Positions 16,273-24,089 of a DNA stretch of 64,000 bases are shown here, in pieces. The stretch is taken from contig NZ_FNSV01000005.1 of NCBI RefSeq assembly GCF_900105905.1, positions 5,952,001 to 6,016,000 on the forward strand, written 5' to 3'. The stretch's first letter is position 1; each line of letters starts with the position of its first letter. The notes beneath the pieces are model-generated. The model made no database searches, was not told the origin of the DNA, and saw only the letters and a program-made list of their open reading frames with translations. A program made the position numbers and the translations under genes. This DNA is from Rhodococcus koreensis. Its GTDB lineage: Bacteria > Actinomycetota > Actinomycetes > Mycobacteriales > Mycobacteriaceae.

Positions 16273-17610
16273 ATGACCATCACGAACAACGAACTCGTGG
16301 ACGTCGACCAGCAGTCGGTCGACAAGAAGCGCTTCCTGGTCAAGCTGACCGGTGTGATCGCCGGCGGAATGTTCATCGACGGCTACATCCTCGGCATCAT
16401 CGGCACCGTCATCGGTGCCATCACCCTCGATCTCGGCATGTCGCTGTACTGGGAGGGGCTCATCGGGGCGTCCGCGCTGATCGGCATCTTCATCGGCGGC
16501 CCCCTCGGCGGCTGGCTCGCCGACAAACTCGGCCGCAAGCCGCTGTTCACGATCGACCTGCTGATCTTCACCGTCGGTTCGGTCCTGCAATTCTTCGTCG
16601 ACTCGGCCTGGCACCTCTTCCTCGTCCGGCTGCTGATGGGCATCGCGATCGGCGCCGACTACTCCGTCGGCTGGCCACTGCTCGCCGAGTTCTCCCCCAG
16701 GCGGTTGCGCGGCAGGCTGATGGCCTTCTCCGAGGTCGCCTGGTACCTCGGATTCATGACGGCCTTCGTCGCCGGCTTCCTGATGACAGCCGTGTGGTCC
16801 CTGGACTGGCGCATCGTGCTCGGCTCGAGCACCCTGCCCGCCGTCATCCTGCTCCTGGCCCGGCTGGGTATGCCCGAATCCCCGCGCTGGCTGATGAACA
16901 AGGGCCGCACCGAAGAGGCAACCGAGATCGCCCACACCTACCTCGAAGACCCTGCCGACGTCCTCGACACCACCAGCGAACCGACCCGTAAGGGCACGTT
17001 CGGGATGCTGTTCTCGCCGTCCTACCGGCGGGCGACGATCTTCATCTCCGTCTTCTGGTTCTGTGTGGTGGCACCGTATTTCGCGATCGCGACGTTCGCT
17101 GCCAGCGTGCTCGCCGACTACGGTCTCGGCGACGGACTCGTCGGCGCCCTGGGGATCAACGGCCTCGCACTGGCCGGTGTCGTCATCTCGGTGATCCTCA
17201 TCGAACGGATCGGCCGCCGGAAGCTGACCATCCCGCAGCAGTGGGTGTGCGCCGCGGTCCTGGCCGCGATCGGGCTCTGGACCTCTGCACCGCCGGTGCT
17301 GGTGCTCATCGGCTTCCTGGTCTTCGCGTTCGCCAACGCCATGTGCACCGCGCTGACGGGTGTCTACCCGGGCGAGATCTTCCCGACCGAGATCCGCGGC
17401 CTGGGAACCGGTTTCGCGACCGCGTTCAGTCGCGTCGGAGCCGGTCTGGGTACGTTCCTGCTGCCGTGGTCGATGCACAACCTCGGCGCGGGCACCACGA
17501 TGCTCATCGCGGCCGGCATCTGCGTCGTCGGCGCGTCGGTCTCCCAGGTCCTCGCCCCGGAAACGATGGGCCGCAGTCTCAGCGAAACGTCCGCTCCACA
17601 CCAACGGTAA
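16273..17610 (+). CDS. MFS transporter 2 (sugar-porter type)
   Basis: 445 residues from ATG 16273 after GAGGAGGG. The same motifs are present as in MFS 1 (GGWLADKLGRKP, MPESPRWLMNKGR, GVYPGEIFPTEIRGLGTG), and the two proteins are closely similar from VDKKRFLVKL to the C-terminus. MFS 1 has a longer, unrelated-looking N-terminal tail of about 27 residues before that point against 17 here. It heads the plus-strand operon MFS 2 - ribBA - SDR - malic enzyme, which ties uptake of the inducer or substrate to flavin and NAD(P)H supply. Confidence 0.9.
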   Translation: MTITNNELVDVDQQSVDKKRFLVKLTGVIAGGMFIDGYILGIIGTVIGAITLDLGMSLYWEGLIGASALIGIFIGGPLGGWLADKLGRKPLFTIDLLIFTVGSVLQFFVDSAWHLFLVRLLMGIAIGADYSVGWPLLAEFSPRRLRGRLMAFSEVAWYLGFMTAFVAGFLMTAVWSLDWRIVLGSSTLPAVILLLARLGMPESPRWLMNKGRTEEATEIAHTYLEDPADVLDTTSEPTRKGTFGMLFSPSYRRATIFISVFWFCVVAPYFAIATFAASVLADYGLGDGLVGALGINGLALAGVVISVILIERIGRRKLTIPQQWVCAAVLAAIGLWTSAPPVLVLIGFLVFAFANAMCTALTGVYPGEIFPTEIRGLGTGFATAFSRVGAGLGTFLLPWSMHNLGAGTTMLIAAGICVVGASVSQVLAPETMGRSLSETSAPHQR

Positions 17611-17731
17611 CCACCCCGATCCCGAGCGCGGAGTCGCCGGACCGACAACGATGTCAGCCCCGTGACTCCGCCTCGACCCCCAGAACGTCCCACCACACTC
17701 CGTGTGTTCGCCAAGGAAGGAGCCAGCGATC

Positions 17732-18982
17732 ATGTCGACCATCTCGGACGCGGTCACCGCACTGGCAAACAAGGGAATGGTCCTCGTCGTCGACGACGAA
17801 GACCGCGAGAACGAGGGCGACCTGATCATGGCCGCCGAATACGCGAGCACCGATGCGGTCGCGTTCTTCCTCGAACACACATCCGGCTTTCTCTGCGTCG
17901 CCATCGACGAGGCCCGCGCCGACACACTCGGCCTCGACCTGATGGTCCCCGACAACACCGAAGCCCACAACACCGCCTTCCTGGTCAGCGTCGACTACCG
18001 GCACGGCACCACCACGGGAATCAGTGCGGGCGACCGCGGCGCCACCATCCGGGCCCTGGCCGACCCGGCCCTGCAGCCCGCCGACCTCGCCCGGCCCGGC
18101 CACGTCATGCCGCTGCTCGCCAAGCCCGGCGGCGTCCTCGAGCGCCCCGGGCACACCGAAGCCGGAGTCGATTTGTGCCGCATGGCCGGGCTCAGCGGCG
18201 CCGCCCTGCTCTGCGAGATCGTCACCCCCGATCGGCGGGAGATGATGCGACGCGACGACCTCGAACAACTCGCCGCACAGCACTCGATCCCGATGATCTC
18301 CATCGCCGAACTGCGCGCATGGCGCTCACGCACGGATGGAACGGTGACCCCGCTCCGCCAGAGTGCCGCACGCCCCGGGGACATCGTTCTCCGGTCCGGT
18401 CGCAGCACCCTGCCCACCGAGGTCGGCACGTTCGACGCGCTGGCCTATCAGGCACCCGGCGACGGCGTCGAGCACCTGGCCTTGGTGATGGGCGACGTGG
18501 CCACGACCGACGCGCCGCTGGTCCGGATGCACAGCGAGTGCATCACCGGTGACCTCGCCGGCTCCCTGCGCTGCGACTGCGGACCCCAATTCCGATCCGC
18601 CATGAGCGCCATCGCCGAGGCCGGCGCCGGCATCCTGATCTATCTCCGCGGACACGAGGGCCGCGGAATCGGCCTGGGGCACAAACTGCGCGCCTACGAA
18701 CTCCAGCAACACGAGGGCCTCGACACCATCGACGCCAACGTCAGCCTCGGCCTGCCCGTCGACAGCCGCGACTACCGCGTCGCCTGCGAAATCCTCGACG
18801 ACCTGGGAGTCGGCCGAGTGCGGCTGATGACGAACAACCCCGACAAGGTCCGGGCCCTGAGCGACCACGGCATCACCGTTGCCGAACAGATCCCACACGA
18901 GTCCTCACCGACCGCCTACAACCGGTCCTACTTGACAACCAAACGCGACCGCATGGGGCACACCCTCCAGCGGCTCGGTTGA
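17732..18982 (+). CDS. ribBA: RibBA: DHBP synthase / GTP cyclohydrolase II
   Basis: 416 residues from ATG 17732 after AAGGAAGGAG. The N-terminal half is 3,4-dihydroxy-2-butanone-4-phosphate synthase: DDEDRENEGD, EHTSGFLCVAI and RPGHTEAGVDL. The C-terminal half is GTP cyclohydrolase II: a zinc site with three cysteines in the region SECITGDLAGSLRCDCGP, and the RGHEGRGIGL loop. It makes both first precursors of riboflavin. Its place in an operator-controlled catabolic operon, away from other rib genes, suggests a dedicated copy that raises flavin supply when the flavoenzymes here are induced. No FMN riboswitch is apparent upstream. Confidence 0.93.
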   Translation: MSTISDAVTALANKGMVLVVDDEDRENEGDLIMAAEYASTDAVAFFLEHTSGFLCVAIDEARADTLGLDLMVPDNTEAHNTAFLVSVDYRHGTTTGISAGDRGATIRALADPALQPADLARPGHVMPLLAKPGGVLERPGHTEAGVDLCRMAGLSGAALLCEIVTPDRREMMRRDDLEQLAAQHSIPMISIAELRAWRSRTDGTVTPLRQSAARPGDIVLRSGRSTLPTEVGTFDALAYQAPGDGVEHLALVMGDVATTDAPLVRMHSECITGDLAGSLRCDCGPQFRSAMSAIAEAGAGILIYLRGHEGRGIGLGHKLRAYELQQHEGLDTIDANVSLGLPVDSRDYRVACEILDDLGVGRVRLMTNNPDKVRALSDHGITVAEQIPHESSPTAYNRSYLTTKRDRMGHTLQRLG

Positions 18983-19035
18983 TACCCCGCGTCACCCACC
19001 CGGTCCCGCATCGGGGCCTGACACGAAAGGGCGAC

Positions 19036-19068
19036 ATGCCGATGACGACCACCGAGACCCTCGATTGA
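19036..19068 (+). CDS. Possible 10-codon leader peptide
   Basis: ATG 19036 follows GAAAGGGCGAC and reads MPMTTTETLD to a TGA that overlaps the TTG start of the SDR gene (TTGA). It may couple translation of the SDR, or be the remains of a shifted N-terminus. Threonine-rich, no known family. Confidence 0.3.
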   Translation: MPMTTTETLD

Positions 19069-19808
19069 ACCCGCAGACCCCGCCCATGCGACACGGCAGG
19101 CCGGCCTTGGTCACCGGTGTCGAACACCCGGAGGGTGCTCACGCTGCCCGCACTCTCGCCGAGCATGGATTCGACGTCGTCGCACACAGTTTCACTCCGG
19201 AGGCGGCCGAACGGATCGCCCGGGACATCACGAGCGGCGGTGGCCGCGCGACCGCCGTCGTCGCCGATCTCACCATCGACCGGGAGGTCGACCGGCTCTT
19301 CACCACCGTCGAAGACATCCACGGCCACGTCGACACGGTCGTACACGCCGCCTGGATTCCCGGACCCGAATCCACCGGCACGTCACTCGAGACGATCCAT
19401 CCCCACGACTGGCATCGATTCGTCCACGCTCACCTCGGCATGGTCTTCACGACCGTGCGGCGGGCGATGCAGTCGATGAACACAAGCGGCCGGGCGGGAT
19501 CCATCGTCACCGTCGTCGGCATTGGCCGATCAGCCACTGAAACAGGCGATTCCACGCTGGCCCGGCAGGTGATCGACGGCGCAATCGAGGCCTTCACCGT
19601 CGCGGCGGCGCGCGACCTCGGCGCCTGCAGCGTACAGGTCACCAGCATCCGCTTGGTCGACGAACTTCCGACACTCGAACACCCGGACGAGCGCCGCGCA
19701 CCGGATTTCGACACCGCACTCGTCCTACTCGCCGACCCCGTCCACCACGGCGGCTGGTCCGGCAGGGTTCTCACCGCGCACGCGGCCCTGCCGGCTGCCG
19801 TGCACTGA
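19065..19808 (+). CDS. Short-chain dehydrogenase-like protein, probably inactive
   Basis: 247 residues from TTG 19065; ATG 19086 is an alternative. The Rossmann pattern is recognisable (PALVTGVEHPEGAHAARTLAEHGFDVVAHS, VVADLT, VDTVVHAAW), but the usual TGxxxGxG is replaced by TGVEHPEG, the NAG motif is HAA, and the Tyr-x3-Lys catalytic pair is absent (the corresponding segment is STLARQVIDGAIEAF). It may bind a nucleotide or act as a partner protein, or be decaying. It lies between ribBA and the malic enzyme gene in the MFS 2 operon. Confidence 0.7.
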   Translation: MNPQTPPMRHGRPALVTGVEHPEGAHAARTLAEHGFDVVAHSFTPEAAERIARDITSGGGRATAVVADLTIDREVDRLFTTVEDIHGHVDTVVHAAWIPGPESTGTSLETIHPHDWHRFVHAHLGMVFTTVRRAMQSMNTSGRAGSIVTVVGIGRSATETGDSTLARQVIDGAIEAFTVAAARDLGACSVQVTSIRLVDELPTLEHPDERRAPDFDTALVLLADPVHHGGWSGRVLTAHAALPAAVH

Positions 19809-19851
19809 CAACCCATCCCCGTTTCCGTCCAACACCTTTGGAGTTGAAGCC

Positions 19852-21027
19852 GTGACTGTCGTGTCCGAATCCACCACGCCGCAGAAGGTCGAGCTGACCG
19901 ACGAGGAGATCTTCGCCGGCCATCTCGGCGGCAAGCTCTCGGTCGAGCTGACCGCCCCGCTGGACACTCAGCGGGATCTGTCGATCGCTTACACCCCGGG
20001 GGTGGCGCAGGTCTCCCGCGCCATCGCTGCCGACGAGACCCTCGCCGACCGCTACACCTGGACCAGTCGCCTGGTGGTCGTCGTCAGTGACGGTTCCGCG
20101 GTCCTCGGTCTCGGGGATATCGGCCCGCGTGCCTCCCTTCCGGTGATGGAGGGCAAGTCGGCCCTGTTCAAGAACTTCGCGGGCCTGAACTCCATCCCGC
20201 TGGTCCTCGACACCCAGGACCCCGACGAGATCGTCGAGACCCTGATCCGGCTGCGCCCGAGCTTCGGTGCCGTGAATTTGGAGGACATCTCCGCGCCGCG
20301 TTGCTTCGAGATCGAACAGCGCGTCATCGAGGCCCTGGACTGCCCGGTCATGCACGACGACCAGCACGGCACCGCCATCGTCGTCCTCGCTGCGCTGAAG
20401 GGTGCGGTCAAGGTCCAGGACCGGGACATCCGTGGGTTGCGCGTGGTCATCTCCGGTGCCGGCGCCGCCGGTGTGGCGTGCGCGAACATCCTGCTCGCCG
20501 CCGGGATCGCGGACGTGACGGTCCTCGACTCGAAGGGCATCGTCTCCGTGGATCGTCAGGATTTGAACGCGGTGAAGGTGGATCTGGCCGCGCGCACCAA
20601 CCCGGCCGGTCGCCGCGGTGGCGTCGCCCAGGCCCTCGACGGCGCGGACGTGTTCCTCGGGGTGTCCGCGGGCACCGTCCCGGAGGAGTTGATCGCGACC
20701 ATGGCGGAGAACTCCATCGTGTTCGCGTTGTCGAACCCGGACCCGGAGATCCACCCCGACGTCGCCCGCAGGCACGCGGCGATCGTCGCGACCGGACGCT
20801 CGGATTTCCCGAACCAGATCAACAATGTGCTGGCCTTCCCCGGTGTGTTCAAGGGCGCGCTCGATGCCGGTGCCCGGCGCATCACCGAGGGCATGAAACT
20901 CGCCGCCGCCGAGGCGATCCTCTCGGTCGTCGGTGACGAGCTGGCTGTGGACAAGATCGTTCCCAGCCCGCTCGATCCTCGCGTGGCCCCCGCTGTCGCG
21001 GAGGCAGTCGCCGCCGCTGCGCGATAG
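19852..21027 (+). CDS. NAD(P)-dependent malic enzyme
   Basis: 391 residues, the short bacterial form. GTG 19852 follows TTTGGAG. Motifs: SIAYTPGVAQV, VSDGSAVLGLGDIGP, MEGKSALFKNFAG, the metal/substrate segment FGAVNLEDISAPRCFEIE, HDDQHGTAIV and the Rossmann VVISGAGAAGVACANILL. It converts malate to pyruvate, CO2 and NAD(P)H. As last gene of the MFS 2 - ribBA operon, its probable role is to supply reductant for the flavin reductases and to return C4 units to pyruvate. Confidence 0.93.
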   Translation: MTVVSESTTPQKVELTDEEIFAGHLGGKLSVELTAPLDTQRDLSIAYTPGVAQVSRAIAADETLADRYTWTSRLVVVVSDGSAVLGLGDIGPRASLPVMEGKSALFKNFAGLNSIPLVLDTQDPDEIVETLIRLRPSFGAVNLEDISAPRCFEIEQRVIEALDCPVMHDDQHGTAIVVLAALKGAVKVQDRDIRGLRVVISGAGAAGVACANILLAAGIADVTVLDSKGIVSVDRQDLNAVKVDLAARTNPAGRRGGVAQALDGADVFLGVSAGTVPEELIATMAENSIVFALSNPDPEIHPDVARRHAAIVATGRSDFPNQINNVLAFPGVFKGALDAGARRITEGMKLAAAEAILSVVGDELAVDKIVPSPLDPRVAPAVAEAVAAAAR

Positions 21028-21037
21028 GCGCTTCGCA

Positions 21038-21083
21038 CCCGTGCGTGGTTAAGGAGTCTCTGCACTCGTCAACCACGCACGGG
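21038..21083. terminator. Hairpin terminator, CCCGTG family member 1
   Basis: Arms 21038-21050 (CCCGTGCGTGGTT) and 21071-21083 form a perfect 13-base stem around a 20-base loop that has its own short GAGT/ACTC stem. The element recurs at 45913-45958 with compensatory arm changes. Confidence 0.85.
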
Positions 21084-21157
21084 CGGCGGAGCCGCCCCCG
21101 CACCCCGTCCGAACCCGCACCCAGGTTCGGACGGGGTGTTCGTCGTGCCCGTGGATG

Positions 21158-21454
21158 TCAGGGGGCACACCGATGGGTGTGCCGCCGCCGGCCGAGGCGG
21201 GCGCGTTCGGTCTCGGACATGCCGCCCCAGATGCCGTGGTGTTCCGCGGCGGTAAGGGCGTGAGTTCGGCATTCGCGGAGCACGGGGCAGTCCTGGCAGA
21301 TCTGTTTGGCGCGGCGTTCGCGCCGTGTGCGGACGGTTCGCTGCTCGCGATCGTCGGGCGAGAAGAACGTGGCGGTGTCGGTTCCGCGGCACGATCCCTC
21401 ATGTCGCCAGTCCCAGCCGGACGGACGGTCGGATGGATGCTCGGTGATGGTCAT
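21158..21454 (-). CDS. WhiB-family iron-sulfur regulator
   Basis: 98 residues from the ATG at 21454. The four cluster cysteines are present in order: GSCRG, then CQDC, then REC. The turn GIWGGMSETER and a basic C-terminal tail (RARLGRRRHTH) complete the family pattern. WhiB proteins are actinobacterial 4Fe-4S sensors that bind the housekeeping sigma factor. The gene stands alone between two terminator-like hairpins, and nothing ties it to the neighbouring catabolic genes. Which WhiB subgroup it belongs to cannot be told from the sequence alone. Confidence 0.92.
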   Translation of the reverse strand: MTITEHPSDRPSGWDWRHEGSCRGTDTATFFSPDDREQRTVRTRRERRAKQICQDCPVLRECRTHALTAAEHHGIWGGMSETERARLGRRRHTHRCAP

Positions 21455-21495
21455 TCGGTTTCCCGGGGTCGACGTTTCGGTACTCCTACGACAAA

Positions 21496-21540
21496 CGCAC
21501 CGCCGTAACCGGGACAAAGCGTGGCCGGTACGGCGGTGCG
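21496..21540. terminator. Hairpin upstream of whiB
   Basis: Arms CGCACCGCCGTA (21496-21507) and 21529-21540 form a 12-base stem, extended by CCGG pairing with one bulged base. It lies 40-85 bases upstream of the whiB start, so it may insulate whiB or sit in its leader. Confidence 0.55.
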
Positions 21541-21555
21541 TCGCGCACGTGGAGG

Positions 21556-21594
21556 GCGGGTGCCTGACGCCGACACATCAGGTCAGGCACCCGC
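21556..21594. terminator. Hairpin terminator after the monooxygenase-hydratase operon
   Basis: A 13-base perfect stem, 21556-21568 with 21582-21594, 13-base loop, 90 bases past the hydratase stop on the minus strand. Between it and the gene, GTTCGTTCAG (21598-21607) and CTGAACGAAC (21629-21638) form a second stem whose arms contain the GTTCA/TGAAC halves at non-standard spacing. Confidence 0.7.
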
Positions 21595-21683
21595 GCAGTT
21601 CGTTCAGTCAAGAAGGCGCTCCTGATTCCTGAACGAACGTATTGCCGCAGGGAATATGTTCCCCGCGAAGATTTTTCGTGGTG

Positions 21684-22478
21684 TCAGTTGGTCGCGGTGG
21701 ACACGTCGAACTCGATGGTGCCGAAGCCTTCGAAGTCGCCGACCCAGCGGCCGGCCTGGTTCATGGGAACTGCCTGCAGGCAGCTGCCGGGGAGGATGAC
21801 CTGGCCGGCCTGGAACTCGACGTCGTAGGCGGCGAGGCGGTTGACCAGCCAGGCGACCGCGGCGAGGGGGTTGCCGAGGATGTTGCGGGTGTTGCCGGCG
21901 ATGACCTCGCGCCCGTTGAAGTGCAGGGAGCCGTTCATGTCGCGCAGGGTGAGGTCGGTGATGCGGCGGGGGGTGCCGCCGAGGATGACCGCGCCGGTGG
22001 ATCCGTTGTCGGCCAGCGTGTCCGGGAGGTCGATGGCCCAGTCCTGGACGCGGGAGTCGATGATCTCGATGGCGGGCACGGCGTAGTCGATGGCGTTGAT
22101 GACGTCGGCGACCGTGATGTTGGGCCCGTGCAGACTGCTCTTCAGCACGAATGCGGGTTCGAGTTCGACGAACGGTTCGATGTAGTCTTCCCGTTCGAGG
22201 GTGGTGCCTTCGTAGGCGAAGATGCTGGCGAGCAGGAATCCGTAGTCGGGCTGGCCGAGGCCGAAGGCTTCCTGCATGACCTTCGCGATGTTGCCGAGCT
22301 TGTATCCGACCAGGCGGTCACCGCCTGCGACGGCGTGTTCGACGTTGATGCGCTGGACGGCGAAGGCGGAGTCGGCGTCGAGGGCGGGCCAGGTCTTGGT
22401 CGGCGCGGTGATCGGTGCCCCGTTCACGCGTGCCGTACGCAGGGTGGCCGCGACGTCGTGGAGTTCGGTGGTCTGCAT
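21684..22478 (-). CDS. MhpD-family hydratase/decarboxylase (2-oxopent-4-enoate hydratase type)
   Basis: 264 residues with the family segments GDRLVGYKLGN, QPDYGFLL, EPFVELEPAFVL and ITVADVINAIDYAVPAIEIIDSR, and GSTGAVILGGTPR. The acidic residues of the metal site are in the ELEPAF and PAIEIIDSR blocks. Members hydrate 2-oxo-4-enoates or decarboxylate 4-oxalocrotonate in aromatic ring-cleavage pathways. It follows the FMN-dependent monooxygenase by 24 bases on the same strand and shares its operator. With the HpaI aldolase it could form a hydration-then-cleavage pair. Confidence 0.87.
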   Translation of the reverse strand: MQTTELHDVAATLRTARVNGAPITAPTKTWPALDADSAFAVQRINVEHAVAGGDRLVGYKLGNIAKVMQEAFGLGQPDYGFLLASIFAYEGTTLEREDYIEPFVELEPAFVLKSSLHGPNITVADVINAIDYAVPAIEIIDSRVQDWAIDLPDTLADNGSTGAVILGGTPRRITDLTLRDMNGSLHFNGREVIAGNTRNILGNPLAAVAWLVNRLAAYDVEFQAGQVILPGSCLQAVPMNQAGRWVGDFEGFGTIEFDVSTATN

Positions 22479-22502
22479 GGGTGTCCTTGTCGGGTCGGTG
22501 GG

Positions 22503-23888
22503 TCAGACGGCGTCGACGGTGCGGTTGCCGAAGCGGAGACCGGGGTGATCGTCGCGGAGCCGGACGGCGCCGGGGCCGTAGAGCTTTTCGCGCAGGGTGG
22601 AGCCTTCGTATTCGCTCCACATGGTGCCGCGGCGCTGCAGTTCGGGGACGACGAGTTCGATGAAGTCGGCGATGTCCTGGTACTTGATGGCGTTGGCGAG
22701 GTTGTAGCCGGCGATACCGGTCTCGTTCATCCACCGGGTCAGTTCGTCGGCCACGGTGGTGGGGGAGCCGACGATGGTGGGGCCGGTGCCGCCGATACCG
22801 ACGAATTCGGCGATGTCGCGCGGGGTCCACTCCTTGTCGGGGTCCATCTTCGAGAACAGGTCGACCATGGTCTGTCCGGCGTTGGTCTTGACGTGCTTGA
22901 GGGGCACGTCGGGGTCGAACTGCGACATGTCCAATCCGGTCCAGCCGCTGTAGCGGGCCATCGCCCCGGTGTAGCTCACGAGCTTGCGGTAGCTCTCGTA
23001 CTTCGCGTGGGCTTCTTCGTCGGTCGGTGCGCAGACGACGTTGAGCATCTGCAGGACGTGCACGTTGGCCGGGTCGCGGCCGGCCTCGGCGGCGAGGCTG
23101 CGGAGGCTGTCGACCTGCTTCTTCAGCGCCGGGATGGACACGGCGTTGACGAACACCGCCTCGGCGCTGGCGGCGGCGAGGGCGCGGCCCTTGGACGAAC
23201 CGCCGGCCTGGAAGATCACCGGGGTGCGCTGCGGGGACGGCTCGCACAACGCGAAGCCGGGAACGGAGAAGTACTTACCCTTGTGCTCGATGTTGTGCAC
23301 GCGGCTCGGATTGATGTACACGCCCCGCTCGGCGTCCCGGACGACCGCGTCGTCGTCCCAGGATCCCTCCCACAGCTTGTAGCAGACCTCGAGGTACTCG
23401 GCGGCCATGTCGTACCGCTCGTCGTGCGGAACCTGCTGTCCGGTACCGAGATTGCGGGCTGCGCTGTCGGAGTAGGAGGTCACCAGGTTCCAGCCGACCC
23501 GGCCGTCGGTGAGGTGGTCGAGGGTGCTGAACTTGCGGGCCAGCGCGTACGGGTGCTCGTAGGAGGTCGACCCGGTCAACCCGAATCCGAGGTTCTTCGT
23601 CACCGCAGCCATCGCGGAGACGGCCATGAACGGATCCTGCGCGGGGATCTGCGCGGCATCGGCGAGGGCCGCGTCGGCGTTGCCCTCGTAGATGTCGTGG
23701 TAGCCGACGTTGTCGGCGAAGAAGATGCCGTCGAACCGGGCCTGTTCGAGCAGTTTGGCGTACTCGGTCCAGTAGGCGAGGTTCTTGTAGTTCGCGCCCT
23801 GATCCTTCGGGTGCCGCCACAGGCCGGCCGACAGGTGCGCCGGGCCCTGGTAGTCGAAGGCAAAGATCCGCATGCGCTGAGACGCCAT
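22503..23888 (-). CDS. FMN-dependent monooxygenase (LadA/NtaA/DszA group)
   Basis: 461 residues of luciferase-like TIM-barrel type. The sequence follows the long-chain alkane monooxygenase LadA closely in segments I can recall (LWRHPKDQ, FDGIFFADNVG, STSYEHPYALARKFSTLDHLT, DERYDMAAEYLEVCYKLWEGSW, CEPSPQRTPVIFQAG). The same group contains nitrilotriacetate, EDTA, dibenzothiophene-sulfone and pyridine monooxygenases, so alkane activity should not be assumed. It uses reduced FMN from a separate reductase and O2; neither flavin reductase copy is adjacent, but both are under the same operator type. First gene of an operon with the hydratase. Two perfect operators stand just 12 bases before the ATG. 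Confidence 0.9.
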   Translation of the reverse strand: MASQRMRIFAFDYQGPAHLSAGLWRHPKDQGANYKNLAYWTEYAKLLEQARFDGIFFADNVGYHDIYEGNADAALADAAQIPAQDPFMAVSAMAAVTKNLGFGLTGSTSYEHPYALARKFSTLDHLTDGRVGWNLVTSYSDSAARNLGTGQQVPHDERYDMAAEYLEVCYKLWEGSWDDDAVVRDAERGVYINPSRVHNIEHKGKYFSVPGFALCEPSPQRTPVIFQAGGSSKGRALAAASAEAVFVNAVSIPALKKQVDSLRSLAAEAGRDPANVHVLQMLNVVCAPTDEEAHAKYESYRKLVSYTGAMARYSGWTGLDMSQFDPDVPLKHVKTNAGQTMVDLFSKMDPDKEWTPRDIAEFVGIGGTGPTIVGSPTTVADELTRWMNETGIAGYNLANAIKYQDIADFIELVVPELQRRGTMWSEYEGSTLREKLYGPGAVRLRDDHPGLRFGNRTVDAV

Positions 23889-23899
23889 TGTCTATCTCC

Positions 23900-23934
23900 G
23901 TTCACTTTTTGAACACGTAGTTCATGTGTTGAAC
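23900..23934 (-). promoter_or_regulatory. Double perfect IclR-type operator for the monooxygenase operon
   Basis: GTTCA-CTTTT-TGAAC (23900-23914) and GTTCA-TGTGT-TGAAC (23920-23934) are both perfect and exactly 20 bases apart. The proximal one abuts the ribosome site. A TTGACG box lies at 23967-23962 on the minus strand. This should be the tightest site of the set. Confidence 0.85.
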
Positions 23935-24034
23935 AACACTGTAAGAGGTGGAATAAGTGGGCGTCAATAGTGCATTTCGCAAGAAGTGCCCCCCGGAACT
24001 TGTCGATGCTCGCATCCCCGTCACTTCACGACGC

Positions 24035-24069
24035 ATTCACTTTATGGTCGGCATGTTCAAATAGTGGAT
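24035..24069 (+). promoter_or_regulatory. Imperfect paired IclR-type operator for the quinone oxidoreductase gene
   Basis: GTTCA-AATAG-TGGAT (24055-24069) and ATTCACTTTATGGTC (24035-24049) are 20 bases apart, better copy nearer the ATG at 24090. It is back to back with the strong monooxygenase operator. Confidence 0.6.
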
Positions 24070-24089
24070 GGGCGTGTAGAACATAGTCC

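Noticed and set aside
17611..17731. An FMN riboswitch before ribBA
   Set aside because: The 121-base gap does not show the conserved RFN-element blocks. ribBA appears to be controlled from the operator before MFS 2.
16168..17973. A 601-codon open frame on the minus strand, similar to one opposite MFS 1
   Set aside because: It is antisense to MFS 2. It recurs opposite MFS 1 only because the two transporter genes are similar.
5342..23888. A complete homoprotocatechuate (hpa) pathway from the FAA hydrolase, MhpD-type hydratase, HpaI aldolase, aldehyde dehydrogenase and HpaC-like reductase
   Set aside because: No extradiol dioxygenase, HpaF isomerase or HpaB oxygenase is in the window, and the aldehyde dehydrogenase has alpha-ketoglutarate-semialdehyde-type motifs.
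16273..23888. Riboflavin catabolism (an RcaE-like lyase with a flavin reductase)
   Set aside because: The regulon contains RibBA, which makes flavin. The monooxygenase resembles LadA in the segments I can compare, and no riboflavin kinase is present.
21642..23912. A 756-codon open frame on the plus strand
   Set aside because: It is antisense to the hydratase and FMN monooxygenase genes and shows only shadow-frame composition.
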